This document shows positions 35,595 through 46,629 of a stretch of DNA of 64,000 nt, piece after piece (position 1 is the first letter of the stretch; each line of letters begins with the position of its first letter). Location: NCBI GenBank assembly GCA_017311185.1, contig JAESUZ010002593.1, positions 310,001 through 374,000 on the forward strand, written 5' to 3'. The notes beneath the pieces were generated by a model. That model saw only the letters and a list, made by a program, of their open reading frames with translations, was not told the DNA's origin and searched no databases. Source of the DNA: Proteles cristata cristata. Lineage: Eukaryota; Chordata; Mammalia; Carnivora; Hyaenidae. The position numbers were made by a program, and so were the translations under genes.

Positions 35595-35855
35595 CAGTTG
35601 ACCTTAAGCAGCACAAGTTCATATGTACTTTTTTCTGTTGATAAATACATTCCAGTACAGCATTTTCCTTATGATTTAAAAATGTTCTTCTCTGCCTGGC
35701 TTTATTGTAAGAATACAATTTGCAACACGTACAGTGCTATAAAATGTGTTAGTCGGCTGTGCTGCTGGGTAACAGTAGGCTGTTAGCAGTTAAGGTTGGG
35801 GCAGTCAGAAGTCACACGCGGGGTGGCGCCTCTCACCCCTGCGTTGTTGGAGGAA
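35595..35855 (-). mobile_element. Tigger-like DNA transposon, copy 3 (inverted relative to copy 1)
   Basis: It starts 'cagttgaccttaagcagcac' and includes 'ctttattgtaagaatacaat', 'gtaacagtaggctgttagca' and a terminal 'cccctgcgttgttgg'. These are the same blocks as copies 1 and 2, in reverse order relative to copy 1. Confidence 0.65.
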
Positions 35856-37700
35856 ATGATCTGTGTGCAGCCCTCCTTTCAGTCAGGACACGGATGCGTC
35901 CCCGAGTAAGAATAAGTGTAGTCAGAGAACCAAACCAAAGTGAAATACCTGATTAGTGAAGATCAGGGTTGACTCTGGTGATTTTTGAAGTAGAAATGGG
36001 ATGTTAATATTTTCTACACACAGCAATCAGTACTGTCTGTAATGTTATGGAAGCAGTGAGATTGAACAGTCAAGATTGAAAACAAACATATACATGTGGT
36101 ACTTATATTTGAAGGGTGAATTCCATATTATTTCTGGAACAAACCTTTTGTTTTGAGACAGAGCAATTTTACATTCTAAGCCTGTCAAATACCAGCTCCT
36201 CCAGTGACGGGCTCGCTGTCCTGATTCAGTGTCACAGCGTCAGCACTAGGGGGCAGGCTTGCTCCCAGTTTGTGCAGAGCCGCAGCCAGATTGACCTTGC
36301 GAAGCACAGTCCCCGCGTTCATCCCTGGAATGCACTTGTCAGGGGACGAGTTGACCACGTGCTCTGTATTTTCCATTGCTGGGAAAACACGAAACAAGGC
36401 TGTGGGTCAGTGTCTGGACGTCTAGGACTAGGGTTGGGTGAGTGCATGTCAGGTACCAGGAGACCGGGGTGTAGCTCGCTGCCGCGAAGGTGTGATCCAG
36501 GGCCCCACCCACACGTGTGCAGTCAGTCAGAAGAGACCAGACATGGTTTATTTAGGATGTGTATTGAGCTGTTAACTTTGCACTGTCAGGTGTGGGAAGA
36601 GTTGGGGCTACAGAGATGAGTAAAATACATTCCCGCCTCAGTGAGCTTTCTGTAGCTTCTCACACTACTTAATGTCATGTGCGCTATTTACATGTCTTTC
36701 TTTCCCCAGGGTTAGAAATCCTGACTCTCTTATCTCTGGCACCTTCACGTGCCCATCACAGTGTACCATACTTAGCCTAGTTTATAGTGTATGAAAAGAG
36801 ATGAAAAAAAAAAAAACCAGACTGAGGGAGTTTGTACCTCCTCGAAAAATCCCCCTGCAGGAAGGCTCTCCTATTAACACACGTGTCTGAGTGGTTGTGG
36901 GGGGGATTCCAAACTTCGTCTCCCTCACCCTGCTGCCCTATCAGGTAGTGTTCCTCGACCCCCGTGGTCAAGAGCGCTGGTAGAAACAGCCTGCTGGTAT
37001 CCATAGACAATGCAGGTCCAGCCTTCTCATGGTTACTGGGATGGAAGGTGGACACCTCTGTCTGGCCTATATAATCCAAGAAGTTTGAGGTGAAAGAGAT
37101 CTTTCTGGAATAAGTACCCTTTTCTTATTCCCACTTTTCATCCAGAAAGTTTGTCCCCACGAGATCCTTCTCCCTCCGTTTCTTTAGGGTCCCTACTTGT
37201 ACTTGCTAGTTCGTCACTCAGTTTACCTACAAAGCGAGGATCTTACGGAGGATGAAACGAAATAGCGCACGCAGTAAGTGTTAGCTGTGTTGCCATCTGG
37301 AAAAACAGATGAGTTTGGATCTTCTAGGTTGGATGTGTGTTCATTGAATGTTTTGTTATTATATAATAGAATCAAATAAATGGCAAAGAAAAGTTGATCC
37401 ACTAAATCAGATCCCTTCAAAAATGCAAATCTCTTACAAAATTACTTTTTAGTATCAGTGATAGACACTAATTTGTTTTATTCTATTAATGTAGGGCTGT
37501 GTGGAATGGTTTTCAGAGGGATATTAAATATGACTAAATAACCTGAACTGGAGTGCAGTTGACAGCAATAGTGAGTGCTGGGTAACATTAGCTCTCTGGT
37601 GGTCTCTCAAAGTGGGTCAGTGTGACCTCATAACTAGGGCTTTTTTTTTTTAAGATAAAAATTATAAAGCCAAATTACTATAACGTATTATTACACTGAT
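35856..37700. other. Intergenic stretch with a CTCF-like site
   Basis: Unique-looking sequence apart from the CTCF-like motif listed separately. Open frames near 36.1-36.6 kb (+) and 36.8-37.1 kb (-) show no conserved motif. Confidence 0.4.
36243..36256 (+). promoter_or_regulatory. Strong CTCF-like motif
   Basis: 'gcactagggggcag' matches the CTCF core consensus CCASYAGRKGGCRS at 13 of 14 positions (only the first base differs). It lies in non-SINE sequence 6.9 kb downstream of the gene, in + orientation, i.e. pointing away from DCUN1D5. Binding is inferred. Confidence 0.5.
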
Positions 37701-37705
37701 TTTTA

Positions 37706-37925
37706 TAATTTTTTAATGTTTACTTTTGAGAGAGAGAGAGAGAGAGACAAAGCATGAGTGGGGAAGGGACAGACAGAGAGAGGGAGACACAGAACCTGAA
37801 GCAGGCTCCAGGCTCTGAGCTGTCTGCACAGAGCCCAGCATGGGGCTCTAACTCATGAGCTGTGAAATCGTGACCCTCATGAGCTGAAGTCAGACACTTA
37901 ATTGACTGAACCACCCAGGAGCCCC
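37706..37925 (-). mobile_element. Older carnivore tRNA-Lys SINE
   Basis: Poly(T) left, '(ga)n' tract, diverged head '...gaaccacccaggagcccc'. No clear target-site duplication seen. Confidence 0.85.
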
Positions 37926-37942
37926 TGTTTGAGTCTCTTAAG

Positions 37943-38388
37943 CCAGTGGTTTAAAAAGTTTTTTTTAAGTAGCGGGACTGTTTTCCAAAAGAACTTTTAC
38001 TTAGCAGCACAGTATTTACAGCAGGACGTGCTGTGGTCGAAGTGGGACATGCAGGTCTTCCCCACTCGCACCCCCACTGCCACCGTCACCTCAGAGAAGC
38101 CTCAGAGGGACTTGGAGCTCTCTGATGGGCGCGTTCTTTTTTTTTTTTTTTTTTTTTAATTTTTTTTAATGTCTTTATTTTGAGAGACAGAGACAGCGCG
38201 AGCAAGGGAGGGACAGAGAGAGAGGGAGTGACAGAATCCAAAGCAGGCTCCAGGCTCTGAGCTGTCAGCAGAGCCCGATGTGGGGCCCGAACCCATGAAC
38301 CGTGAGATCATGACCTGAGCTGAAGTTGGATGCCCCACTGAAGGAGCCACCCAGGTGCCCCATGATGGGCGCATTTTGAGAACCACTG
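37943..38388. mobile_element. hAT/Charlie-type MER element split by a SINE
   Basis: Terminal inverted repeats 'cagtggttt' at 37943 and 'gagaaccactg' at 38378-38388 flank about 220 bp of MER-like sequence plus the SINE at 38136-38362. Family inferred from the CAGTGGTT ends. Confidence 0.5.
38136..38362 (-). mobile_element. Carnivore tRNA-Lys SINE
   Basis: Target-site duplication 'tgatgggcgcgtt' (38123-38135) against 'tgatgggcgcatt' (38363-38375). Long T run at left. Confidence 0.93.
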
Positions 38389-38639
38389 CTACCACATTTG
38401 CAGCTGGCTCTTTGAAATATGAACAGAGCATGTGGATCTATTTAGAAATTTCTATTTTATTCTCTGTAAAAAAGCCAAAAATTGGCTGGCATTGTTTTAG
38501 TATGGAACAGGACGAGAGCTGTTTCCAGCATCACTGGAAATGTTGATCCTAGAGTGATAAAAGTTATGATCATTCTGTCTTAGCTTTGTTTTCTGGGTTG
38601 GTCTAAAAGCGAGAGAGATGTAAGAACTGCCAAGAGAGG

Positions 38640-38705
38640 TTTGGAATGAATGAGCAAATGAATGGATGAATGAGTGACTGAATCAGCAGATGAACGAGTG
38701 AGTGT
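38640..38705. repeat. Degenerate (TGAA/TGAG)n simple repeat
   Basis: Repeated 'aatgaatgagcaaatgaatg' type tetranucleotide units with substitutions. Confidence 0.7.
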
Positions 38706-38839
38706 CTATATGCTGAGGTCTCACTGTGGCCCCATTTCACACAAGACACACCAGAGTGTAGTTCCTACTCTCAGCCTTTGAGGACTCTAATCCTCCAGTG
38801 ATGAGAGAGCAGAGCTCACGTAAGTCACGTGTGGTCTCC

Positions 38840-39030
38840 CACACTGTGGTCACTGAATAATAAAGGCTTAATAGATGTTTATTGAGTGAACGAAAACATT
38901 CACGTGTCTGTCTTCTCTCCCAAACTGCCTGTCGCTTGAAAGACAGGGACTGTGTTCCATTGATTTTTCTGTGCCCTGTAAATTAAAGCGTTTACTTACA
39001 GAATTGATCATTGAATGAATGAGTAGATGT
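38840..39030 (+). repeat. L2/MIR 3'-end remnants
   Basis: 'taatagatgtttattgagtg', then 'gaaagacagggactgtgttc' and 'gatcattgaatgaatgag', the series typical of L2/MIR 3' ends. Confidence 0.55.
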
Positions 39031-40370
39031 GCACGTATGGACATAAAAATTGTATGTCTGCATTCTGGTTTGACTCAGATTTCTGAGGGAAGGAGCCACG
39101 CCTTCAGCTCTGAGCAGTTTGATTGTCAGGTCGATTGTCAGGTGCATCTGTAGAACGGAAAAGACGTTCAGTGGTAGCAGGGAGCCTCACACAGCCAGTG
39201 TCTTCCAGATGGACACCGAAGTTACCTCACTGAGCATTGTTGGAGTTAGCGCCGGTTCAGTAACGTGAGCAACAAGCCGCAGGAGCTCCGAGGAGGGAGA
39301 GTTTTCTGGACCAGGATGGTCAGGATGGGCTCCCAGGGCCCGGAGACTTGGTGACGGTGTGTGTCTTGAAGGGGGGTCACTCCGGTGTCACAAAACGGGG
39401 ATTAGCGGCAGAAGACGAGGCCCAGGGTGGGCACTGGATGCAAGGTGCCGAGTGAAGAGGCCCTGGGCTCCGAGGGCAGGGGTCTGCGCACCCTTCCCGG
39501 CTTCACTGGCCGCAGGTATGCGGCCTCCTCCCCTGGGAAGCAGCGGGAAGACTGTGACACCTGGTGCCCCGAAAACCTCGGGAAGACCCGATGCCCTGCT
39601 AAAACGCATGACTTCCAAATGAACATTTGCTGGGTGACCGAATAGATGATCCCGACTAATGAACGGAGCGCTCCTGCGTCTGCCGGGAAACCTGTCCCCG
39701 CTTATGGGAACAAAAGTAAACATGTGAAGCCACCCAATGTCATGGGCAGAAGAAAGGCTTTTGGGATCGTTTGGAAATTCTTTGAGACTCTAACGTTTTG
39801 TCAGGGGTGAATAAGTCATGGGCTTTTCAGGCCGGCACTATTTCTAAGGATGCTGCCTTATTGAGAGAGGCAGACCACAAAGTAAACCCCGCAGAACAGC
39901 TTTCCGAGGGAGGGCCGCCTCATTTGCTTTAACTGCTCGCCTCTTCCCTTACTAATGAATCATCTTTATTCCCTCCCTGGTAATTTGTTGTAAATTTGGT
40001 CATAAGATGGTTACATTGACTGGGCTGATGTTACACAATAATTGAAAAAAATAATTGAAGACTGATTGGTGGCAGGCCAGCAGCTGAAAGAGGGAAAATA
40101 TGGTTCTTTTTTAACTTAGATGTATGACTGGTAATAGTAAGCTTGGTCTTTATGATGTAAGATGGGATTTATTGTAACTTCTCCCTCCTGGCCAAAAGCC
40201 ACAGCACTTGGTCTCTGCTGTCTCCCGTGGTCACTGACCCCCCCCCGCCCCCATCCTGGGTCTGCTTCCTAAGACCCATCCTTCCTGCCCATCTTCCAGC
40301 CACTATCAATTTTGTATAGGCTTGTCTTAGAGTGTTGATAACACTGTACTGTATAATTTACACATTTGTT
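39031..40370. other. Intergenic stretch; candidate conserved non-coding segment near 39.93-40.09 kb
   Basis: The first part (39,270-39,720) is GC-richer and of ancient-repeat character. The segment 39,930-40,090 is AT-rich, non-repetitive and contains homeobox-like words and CCAAT in reverse. No gene was recognised. Confidence 0.35.
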
Positions 40371-40374
40371 TTCT

Positions 40375-40495
40375 TAACCAGACTGTGATCTGCTTGAGAG
40401 CAGGGATTGTCTATCTGCCTTGTTTCTCCAGCATTCACAGCTTCCCACAGTACAGGAAAAGCACTCAATAAATGGAACAAATGAAGGTGAACAAA
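40375..40495 (+). repeat. L2 3'-end remnant
   Basis: 'accagactgtgatctgcttg', then 'agagcagggattgtctatct', 'ctccagcattcacagc' and 'agcactcaataaatgg', the L2 3' consensus order. Confidence 0.75.
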
Positions 40496-40689
40496 TAAAG
40501 GTTTTGCTTGTGTAAGATGTGTAATTTTGTGTATTTTTTTTCACTGTATGGTAGACATTCCAGTACAGCTTTATTTTTAATGCTGACCTATTAGAGTTAG
40601 AATCAAAGGTAAATACAAATGAGAAATGTGTATTACAGCAGTATGTTTCTGCCTCCCAAATTGGCACAGATTTTTAAAATTAATCATCC

Positions 40690-41275
40690 CCTTTGCTGAT
40701 AAAGGACAGAGAAACAAGAGTCTTTGTATTTTGCTGAAGAGACTCAAAATTGGCAGAACCTTTTCTGGAAGGCATTTACGGAACTATATTCAAAGGCCTT
40801 AATAATGCTTATCTCCTCTCCCCTACCAATTCCATGCCTAGGAATTATCCTTCCTATAGAAGGATTTCTAGAGAAGAAATTACAAATTTGTAAAAGATGA
40901 TTACCATAATCTAGTTTATAGTTGGAGGGAAAGGAAATAACCTAAATGTTTAACCATACAAAAATTGGTTATATAAACGATATTCATACTGGAAAATCCA
41001 CGCTGTATTATCGCGGGGTGGAGGGCAGGCTTCAAAGCAGCACGTGTGAGCGCTTCCTCCAGTGTGTGTGCCCGTGTGCCCGTGTGCCCGGAGACCCACG
41101 GGCTGTGTGCCCGTGTGCCCGGAGACCCACGGGCTGTGTGCCACAACAGGGAGATGGTGGCTTCTCAGGGATGGAGTTACCAGGTTTAGTTTTTACGTCA
41201 TTCTCTCGGTTTTCTGTACTAGCAATGAGTATGTATTACTTTGTAATTTCAAAAAGTAAATAAAAGGCCTTAAAG
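40690..41275 (+). mobile_element. Old L1/HAL1 3' remnant
   Basis: It contains 'accaattccatgcctaggaa' and 'ataacctaaatgtttaacca', followed by 'aattggttatataaacgata', the L1/HAL1 ORF2-end word order. It is decayed and holds the 31-bp tandem duplication listed separately. Confidence 0.6.
41074..41135. repeat. 31-bp tandem duplication
   Basis: Two identical 31-bp copies occupy 41074-41104 and 41105-41135, each starting 'gtgtgcccgtgtgcccggag' and ending in 'cccacgggct'. A partial GTGTGCC-rich unit precedes them. Confidence 0.92.
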
Positions 41276-41532
41276 GAGTGCACTTTCCTGTCTGCTGATT
41301 CTCCACGCCGTCCCCATGAAGGAAGACGGACCAGCAAGCCAGGAATGTTCACGCGGACCCAGTGCGGCCTCCCCGCCCGTTGGCCAGGGCGCCCCGGGGA
41401 GCGCGGGAGCCCACACAAGGGGAGCGCTCGTTGGTTCACTCACTCAGGAAATACTCCTGGAGGTCCTAGTGTGGCCTCGCAGCTTGGGAGCCGAGGACAA
41501 GTCAGATGCTTGAAGGCTAATTGTATTTTGGG

Positions 41533-41690
41533 TTTTCGTTCATTTTTACTGAGGTAAAAATGACATACAAAATCTGATACCTTGTGGCGTACATCATGGT
41601 GACTTCGTGTTTTTATGCTTCATGAAACGGTCTTCACGGTGAGTCTCCTTACCATCTGTCCCAAACTCACTGCAGTGTTACCCCTACTGT
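41533..41690 (-). mobile_element. Old L1 3'-UTR fragment, antisense
   Basis: 'tttactgaggtaaaaatgac' and 'gtacatcatggtgacttcg' are L1M 3'-UTR-like words, the same family type as at 8,835 and 18,985. Confidence 0.55.
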
Positions 41691-42186
41691 GCGTCACAGC
41701 CCGTGGCTTGCTTGTGTCCTAACTGGAGGGCGGACCTCTTCATCCCCTCCGCCTGTGTCTCCATTTATGTTTTCTGCCCGAAATTTAGTCAAGAGTATTT
41801 GGCCCAACCTTCTCTCTTTGGAGACCGAGAAAAGGATCCCTAAGAGATTTGCCCAAGCGTGAATGGATCGTAAATAGCACATCTAGACTGAAATCTGGAA
41901 ATTCTCTTTCTGGGCCACAGTCACCTGGGCCCCGTTTCCTGTAAAACTCTCCTCTGCACACTAGTCCTCCAAGTGAAGAAAGTCTTGTACTTGATCTTGT
42001 ATCTCTTCTCTAGTATCTTTAGGGGCCTTAACTGGCTTCACTTTGTCTCACGGAATTTGTAGTTAACTAAAGCTTCATATCTTTGAAACCCCTGTATTAG
42101 TCGTTATTAAGCTATTTCTCCCTCAAATTATGTTTTTGCTTTATGTTTAACCTCATAAATACAATTGGACAAAGCCAATTAAAACC

Positions 42187-42226
42187 TCCCTGCACGCGCG
42201 CGCACGCGCACACACACACACACACC
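42187..42226. repeat. (CG/CA)n purine-pyrimidine simple repeat
   Basis: An alternating 'cgcgcgcacgcgcacacaca' tract, a potential Z-DNA former. Confidence 0.9.
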
Positions 42227-42429
42227 CCATCCCCCTCTTCTAGCTGTGTTTCATGTTGACTTAACTCTCGGAGAGGGGCCTTTCAGCCAGTCAGTACCCA
42301 TTTATCTAGTATATTTATATTATGCAAGAAGATTACTGTATAGATTGTGTCAACAGTACCCCTGCAGACACTGCGGAGCCCAGCAAAGCACTAGGCCCCC
42401 TGCAGCGCACCACGTACATCGTTCTCCAC

Positions 42430-42650
42430 GTTTTCTACGTGCTGTCCTGAGCCACCTGACTCTCCCCCATCCTTCAACTAAGTCCAGGAGACCCTGCTTC
42501 TGGGAAGGCTTTCCTTGGCCACGCCCACTCCCCAGCATGCTCTCTTCCCTCCTCTCACACTTGTGTTGTGTTATTCTGAGCTCCTCGGAAAGACTTGTGG
42601 TCTTTCATTTTGCCCATGTGCTTAGTTCACTGGGAGACCCGCCTCAGGTG
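42430..42650 (+). repeat. L2 remnant
   Basis: 'ccaggagaccctgcttctgg' and 'gaaggctttccttggccac', then 'ctcacacttgtgttgtgtta' and 'gagctcctcggaaagactt', the order of L2 3' sequence. Confidence 0.6.
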
Positions 42651-43544
42651 TTCAAACAAATCTCCCCTTGATAGGATGAAGAAATGAATGGTGGAATAAA
42701 TAGATACATTTTCTTAACCAGGTTAGAAAGGAGAGAAGGGTTACTTTGGAAGGAATTGTTCTTGTGTTGGTTTCTTGTGATCATCTTTACTGCTGTTTGT
42801 GAGGCTGGTGTAGGAATTTCCCCTGGGTTAAGGGGAAGCACCCGTGGGGCTGCGTTTTGGAGAAGCCGCCTTCTTTATTTCTGAGAAATCATGAAAAGTG
42901 GACAGCCACCTCCAGCCGTCGACACACCCCCTCATGGTATAGACTGCTTCAGTTACACACTTGTGTGCTCACCCAGGCTCGGGGTCCAGAGCCCGCCCGC
43001 TTCAGAGCAGCAGCGCAGTGTTCGGGGGGATGAGCAGCTGGTCCTAGTGCAGACGGGGCCCCGGATTTTCGGGGGGGCCTCACACTGGCCGTTATCTCCA
43101 GGCTTCAGTTTCTTGTCTGGAACGTGGAAGGTGGGCATTCAATAATCAGGATGTTTCTCTTATTCAGGACTCACTCACATGCTGGCCTGCAGTACTGTGC
43201 CCTGAACTTCACTTTCAAAGAACCTGGAGACTCGCACTTGACGCCGGGGCAGTGCTCACGCCAGCCTAGGAGCCGTCCTCACAGCCCTCACCGCTGCTCA
43301 GGCTCTCCGGGCGTTCTCTGGAGCTGGACCTCACTTCCCCAAAAGGCATCCCCTTCCTTCTGGAACGCCCCCCGCAGTTTTTCTGACCCCGACCTTTGAT
43401 GTATTTCTCTGTGCTTCCCCGGGATGATTCTGGTTTGTCCTATGGATGGAGTGGAGTTCCTGTTTCCACATGACAGAAGTCCAGTAATGCAGTAATGCCC
43501 CAGCCCCGAGTCTCTCTTTCTCCTGGTTAGAAAATTCTAGTCTC

Positions 43545-43975
43545 TTGCCTGCTTGTCCTGCGGCCAGATGGTTCTTTCTCCTGATGCAGCCTCTTTGCAT
43601 TTGGCCACGCCTCGCCTGCATGTGCATTCTTCCACCTGAAGCACCGCTTTTTCCAGCACGTGATCTCTCGGCCCTCAAGCCCCAACTGCAAGTCTTCTCC
43701 CAGCAAATCTTGTCCTCTGGCCTCTGCCTCACAGATGCCTCACTGTGCGGACACCCCCTTCTCTACAGTGACTTCCACACTGTGTTCTAAGTGTTCTACG
43801 TAGCTTTGTGCTCTGCAACAGCGGGACCTTCCCTGGCTTGTGCACAGTGCCCGGAACATGGTGGGCATGCATGAGCGAGTGAGCGAGGGAATAAATCTAT
43901 TTTCTAGCCCGTAACATAGCTCTGGTATATAGTGGGTGCTCAAGAAGTGTTTGCTGAAGAATAAGTGAATTCACA
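43545..43975 (+). repeat. L2 remnants, two tails
   Basis: 'ctctgcctcacagatgcctc', 'ctctgcaacagcgggacctt' and 'gcacagtgcccggaacatgg', then a second tail 'atagtgggtgctcaagaagt' followed by 'gtttgctgaagaataagtga'. Both resemble L2/MIR 3' ends. Confidence 0.55.
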
Positions 43976-44041
43976 GATGAACAAATGAATACGCTGTTAG
44001 TTCAATGTACTTCATAATTCTTTGAATCCTCTTAAAATATT

Positions 44042-44251
44042 TTCTTAAGTTTATGTATTTTGAGAAAGAGGGAAAGAGAGAGAGTATGAGTGGGAGAGGA
44101 GCAGACAGACAGGAAGGAGGGAGAGAATCCCAAGGAGGCTCCACCCCCAGTGCAGAGCCTTGACTCAGTGCTCCATCTCACTACCCTGGGATCATGGCCT
44201 GAGCTGAAATCAAGAGTCAGATATTTAACCAACTGAGCCACCCAGGCCCCC
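44042..44251 (-). mobile_element. Older carnivore tRNA-Lys SINE
   Basis: Target-site duplication 'tgaatcctcttaaaatatt' (44023-44041) against 'tgaatcctctcaaaatatt' (44252-44270). Confidence 0.92.
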
Positions 44252-44359
44252 TGAATCCTCTCAAAATATTGAACCTAGAAACAAACACGACTCCAGAAGT
44301 GATACAGCCAGTATCAGGTGTAGGGGACTGGTTACCTCATTCTTGAAAATATCTTTTTT

Positions 44360-44563
44360 TTTTAATTTAAAATTGTTTATTTTAAGGTGGGAAGGAAGGG
44401 GCAGAGAGAGAGAGAGGGAGAGAGGGAGAGAGGTAATCCCAAGCAGGATCTGTGCTGTCAGTGTGGAGCCTGAAGTGGAGCTCGAACTCACAATGCTGGG
44501 ATCAGGACCTGAGCTGAAATCAAGAGTCAGACACTTAATTGACTGAGCCACCCAGGTGCCCCC
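44360..44563 (-). mobile_element. Older carnivore tRNA-Lys SINE
   Basis: Target-site duplication 'aaaatatctttttt' at 44346-44359 and 44564-44577, with head '...ccacccaggtgccccc'. Confidence 0.92.
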
Positions 44564-44574
44564 AAAATATCTTT

Positions 44575-45205
44575 TTTATCTTCTTGTATTTTAATTTAGT
44601 CTAGTTCCAGTTAGTTACCATACAGTGTTATATTAGCTTCAGGTGTATAGTGTAGTGACTCAGCACTTACATACATCACCCTGTTACAATGTAGTGACTC
44701 AGCACTTCCACACATCACCCTGTGCTCATTAGGACAGGTACCTTCCTTACCTCCCTTCACCTGTCTCCCCCATCCCTCCACCCACCTCCCCTCTGGTGCC
44801 CATCAGTGTGTTCTCTGTTTCTTGGTTTGTCTCTCCTTTACCCATTGGCTGACTTGTTTTGTTCTTAAATTTCACATATGAGTGAAATCATATGCTATTT
44901 GTCTTTCTCTGACTTATTTCCCTCAGCATAATATTCTCTAGCTCCATCCATGTCATTGCAAATGGCAAGACCTCATTCTTTTCCATCACTGAGTAATAGT
45001 CCATGGTATGTGTACACCGCATCTCCTTGCCCATCCATCCGTCGATGGACACTTGGGCTCTCTCCATAGATGGGTTATTGTCGATAGTGCTGCTATAAAC
45101 ATTGGGGTGCATATGCCCCTTCGAATTAGTGTTTTCATATTTGGGACATACCAGTAGTGCAATTGCTGAGTCATAGCACAGTTCTATTTTTAACTTAATT
45201 TCAGA
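44575..45205 (-). mobile_element. 5'-truncated L1 (ORF2 C-terminus and 3' UTR), antisense
   Basis: The minus strand encodes recognisable ORF2 C-terminal blocks such as MHPNVYSSTIDNNPSME, DGWMGKE and FAMTWMELENIMLREISQ between about 44,890 and 45,175. The 3' UTR lies to the left. It contains a 39-bp-period tandem duplication at 44,651-44,723. Confidence 0.85.
44651..44723. repeat. 34-bp direct repeat (39-bp period) inside L1 3' UTR
   Basis: 'tgtagtgactcagcactt' starts both copies, at 44651-44684 and 44690-44723, which differ by two substitutions and are separated by 5 bp. Confidence 0.9.
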
Positions 45206-45257
45206 TTCGCACTCACAGAGAAGAGCCCCTTCAGTGAGAACCTGTGTGACTCCCCAG

Positions 45258-45305
45258 GCTGCTGTGGCTGCTGTGGCTGCTGTGGCTTCTCTGGCTTCTC
45301 TGCCG
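45258..45305. repeat. 9-bp tandem repeat (GGCTGCTGT / GGCTTCTCT)
   Basis: Three GGCTGCTGT units are followed by two GGCTTCTCT units, just beyond the truncated L1 end. Confidence 0.9.
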
Positions 45306-45559
45306 TCCTGCCCTGAGGGGGCCAAAGTGGTTCCCACCTTCGTCGGTGTTTGCTGAGCGTTTGCCTTCCGATACTACTCTTAGCTCTTGACACATTCTTG
45401 CTTTTATTTTCACTTCCATACCTTCTCCTGTCTTTTAGTACAATTAGTTGTGCTCATAGTGTAGTAACTTCATTTTCAAGACCCTGTTAAACTCATGAAA
45501 CACTTTTCCTTAACATAAAAGAGTACTTACCTCTAAGACTTTGAAAAAAAGTGACTATT

Positions 45560-45770
45560 GGGGTGCCTGGGTAGCTCAGTAGGTTAAGCGTCTGACCTCG
45601 GCTCAGGTCATGATCTCATGGTTGGTGAGTTTGAGCCCCACTCATGCTTTGTGGTGACAGCTCAGAGCCTGGAGCCGCTTCAGATTTGATGCCTTCGTCT
45701 CTCTGTCCTCCCCATGATTGAGCTCCATCTCTCTCTCTCTCCCTCTCCCTCAGATATTAGAAAACATTTT
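45560..45770 (+). mobile_element. Carnivore tRNA-Lys SINE
   Basis: Target-site duplication 'aagtgactatt' (45549-45559) against 'aagtgattatt' (45772-45782). Head 'ggggtgcctgggtagctcag'. Confidence 0.92.
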
Positions 45771-45801
45771 TAAGTGATTATTAGCAACCTTTGTTATGTT
45801 T

Positions 45802-46009
45802 AAATTTTTTTTTAAGTATTTATCTTTGAGACAGAGACAGAGCACGAGTGGGAGAGGGACAGAGAGAGAAGGAGACGCAGAATCCGAAGCTGGCCCCAGG
45901 CTCTGAGCTGTCAGCACAGAATCCAAAGCGGAGCTCAGACTCACAAACCATGAGATCATGACCTGAACTGAAGTCAGAGGCTTAACCGACTGAGCCACCC
46001 AGGTGCCCT
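45802..46009 (-). mobile_element. Carnivore tRNA-Lys SINE
   Basis: Target-site duplication 'aacctttgttatgttt' at 45786-45801 and 46010-46025. It lies tail-to-tail with the SINE at 45,560, an inverted pair about 30 bp apart. Confidence 0.93.
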
Positions 46010-46629
46010 AACCTTTGTTATGTTTTAAAGTGATGTAAGCTTTCTTAGAAATAAAAGCTGTGATTTAATGCAATTCCCAGTATAGATTCATGTGCAGTCT
46101 GGCCAGAACTACATAAGTTAGTTCCTTCTAGTTATTATAATACAAATACAGCAAATGCCTATAGTACAGGTGGTGGTCACTGAATGGATCAAAATACAGA
46201 GGAAACAGAAATACAGAGTAGACTGTGTGCATTAGGGACGGAAAAGGCAAAGCAAGATGACACCAAGTATTTCTAGGGGTAACGTGTACGGGCTGTCCTG
46301 TTCCTTTGACTGGAAAAAGGCATGAAAAGAAATCAACGGGGCTAACGGAAGACCAGTAAACTGTTTGGACTTCTGATACACGTATGTACGCTGGATGGGA
46401 AAAACCAAACAGGAAGTACTTCAGAAGCATAAACAGATCCTTACTGGCTCACTTAAGGGGGTAGTCATATGTTGCTCACAAGCCCATTTCCAGAGGGTGA
46501 TTAAATGGAAAGAATTACAAGGAGGAAAAGAAAACCACCGAACCATATTCTGGCCATGCCACAGCCTCCAAGTGTTCAACATGTGAATTTAGAAAATTTA
46601 TTAAGTACTTAAAAAAATAGATATGGTTG

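Noticed and set aside
35042..35718. 180- and 154-codon minus-strand frames
   Set aside because: They overlap each other in different frames, cover an ancient-repeat-like stretch and run into the Tigger-like remnant.
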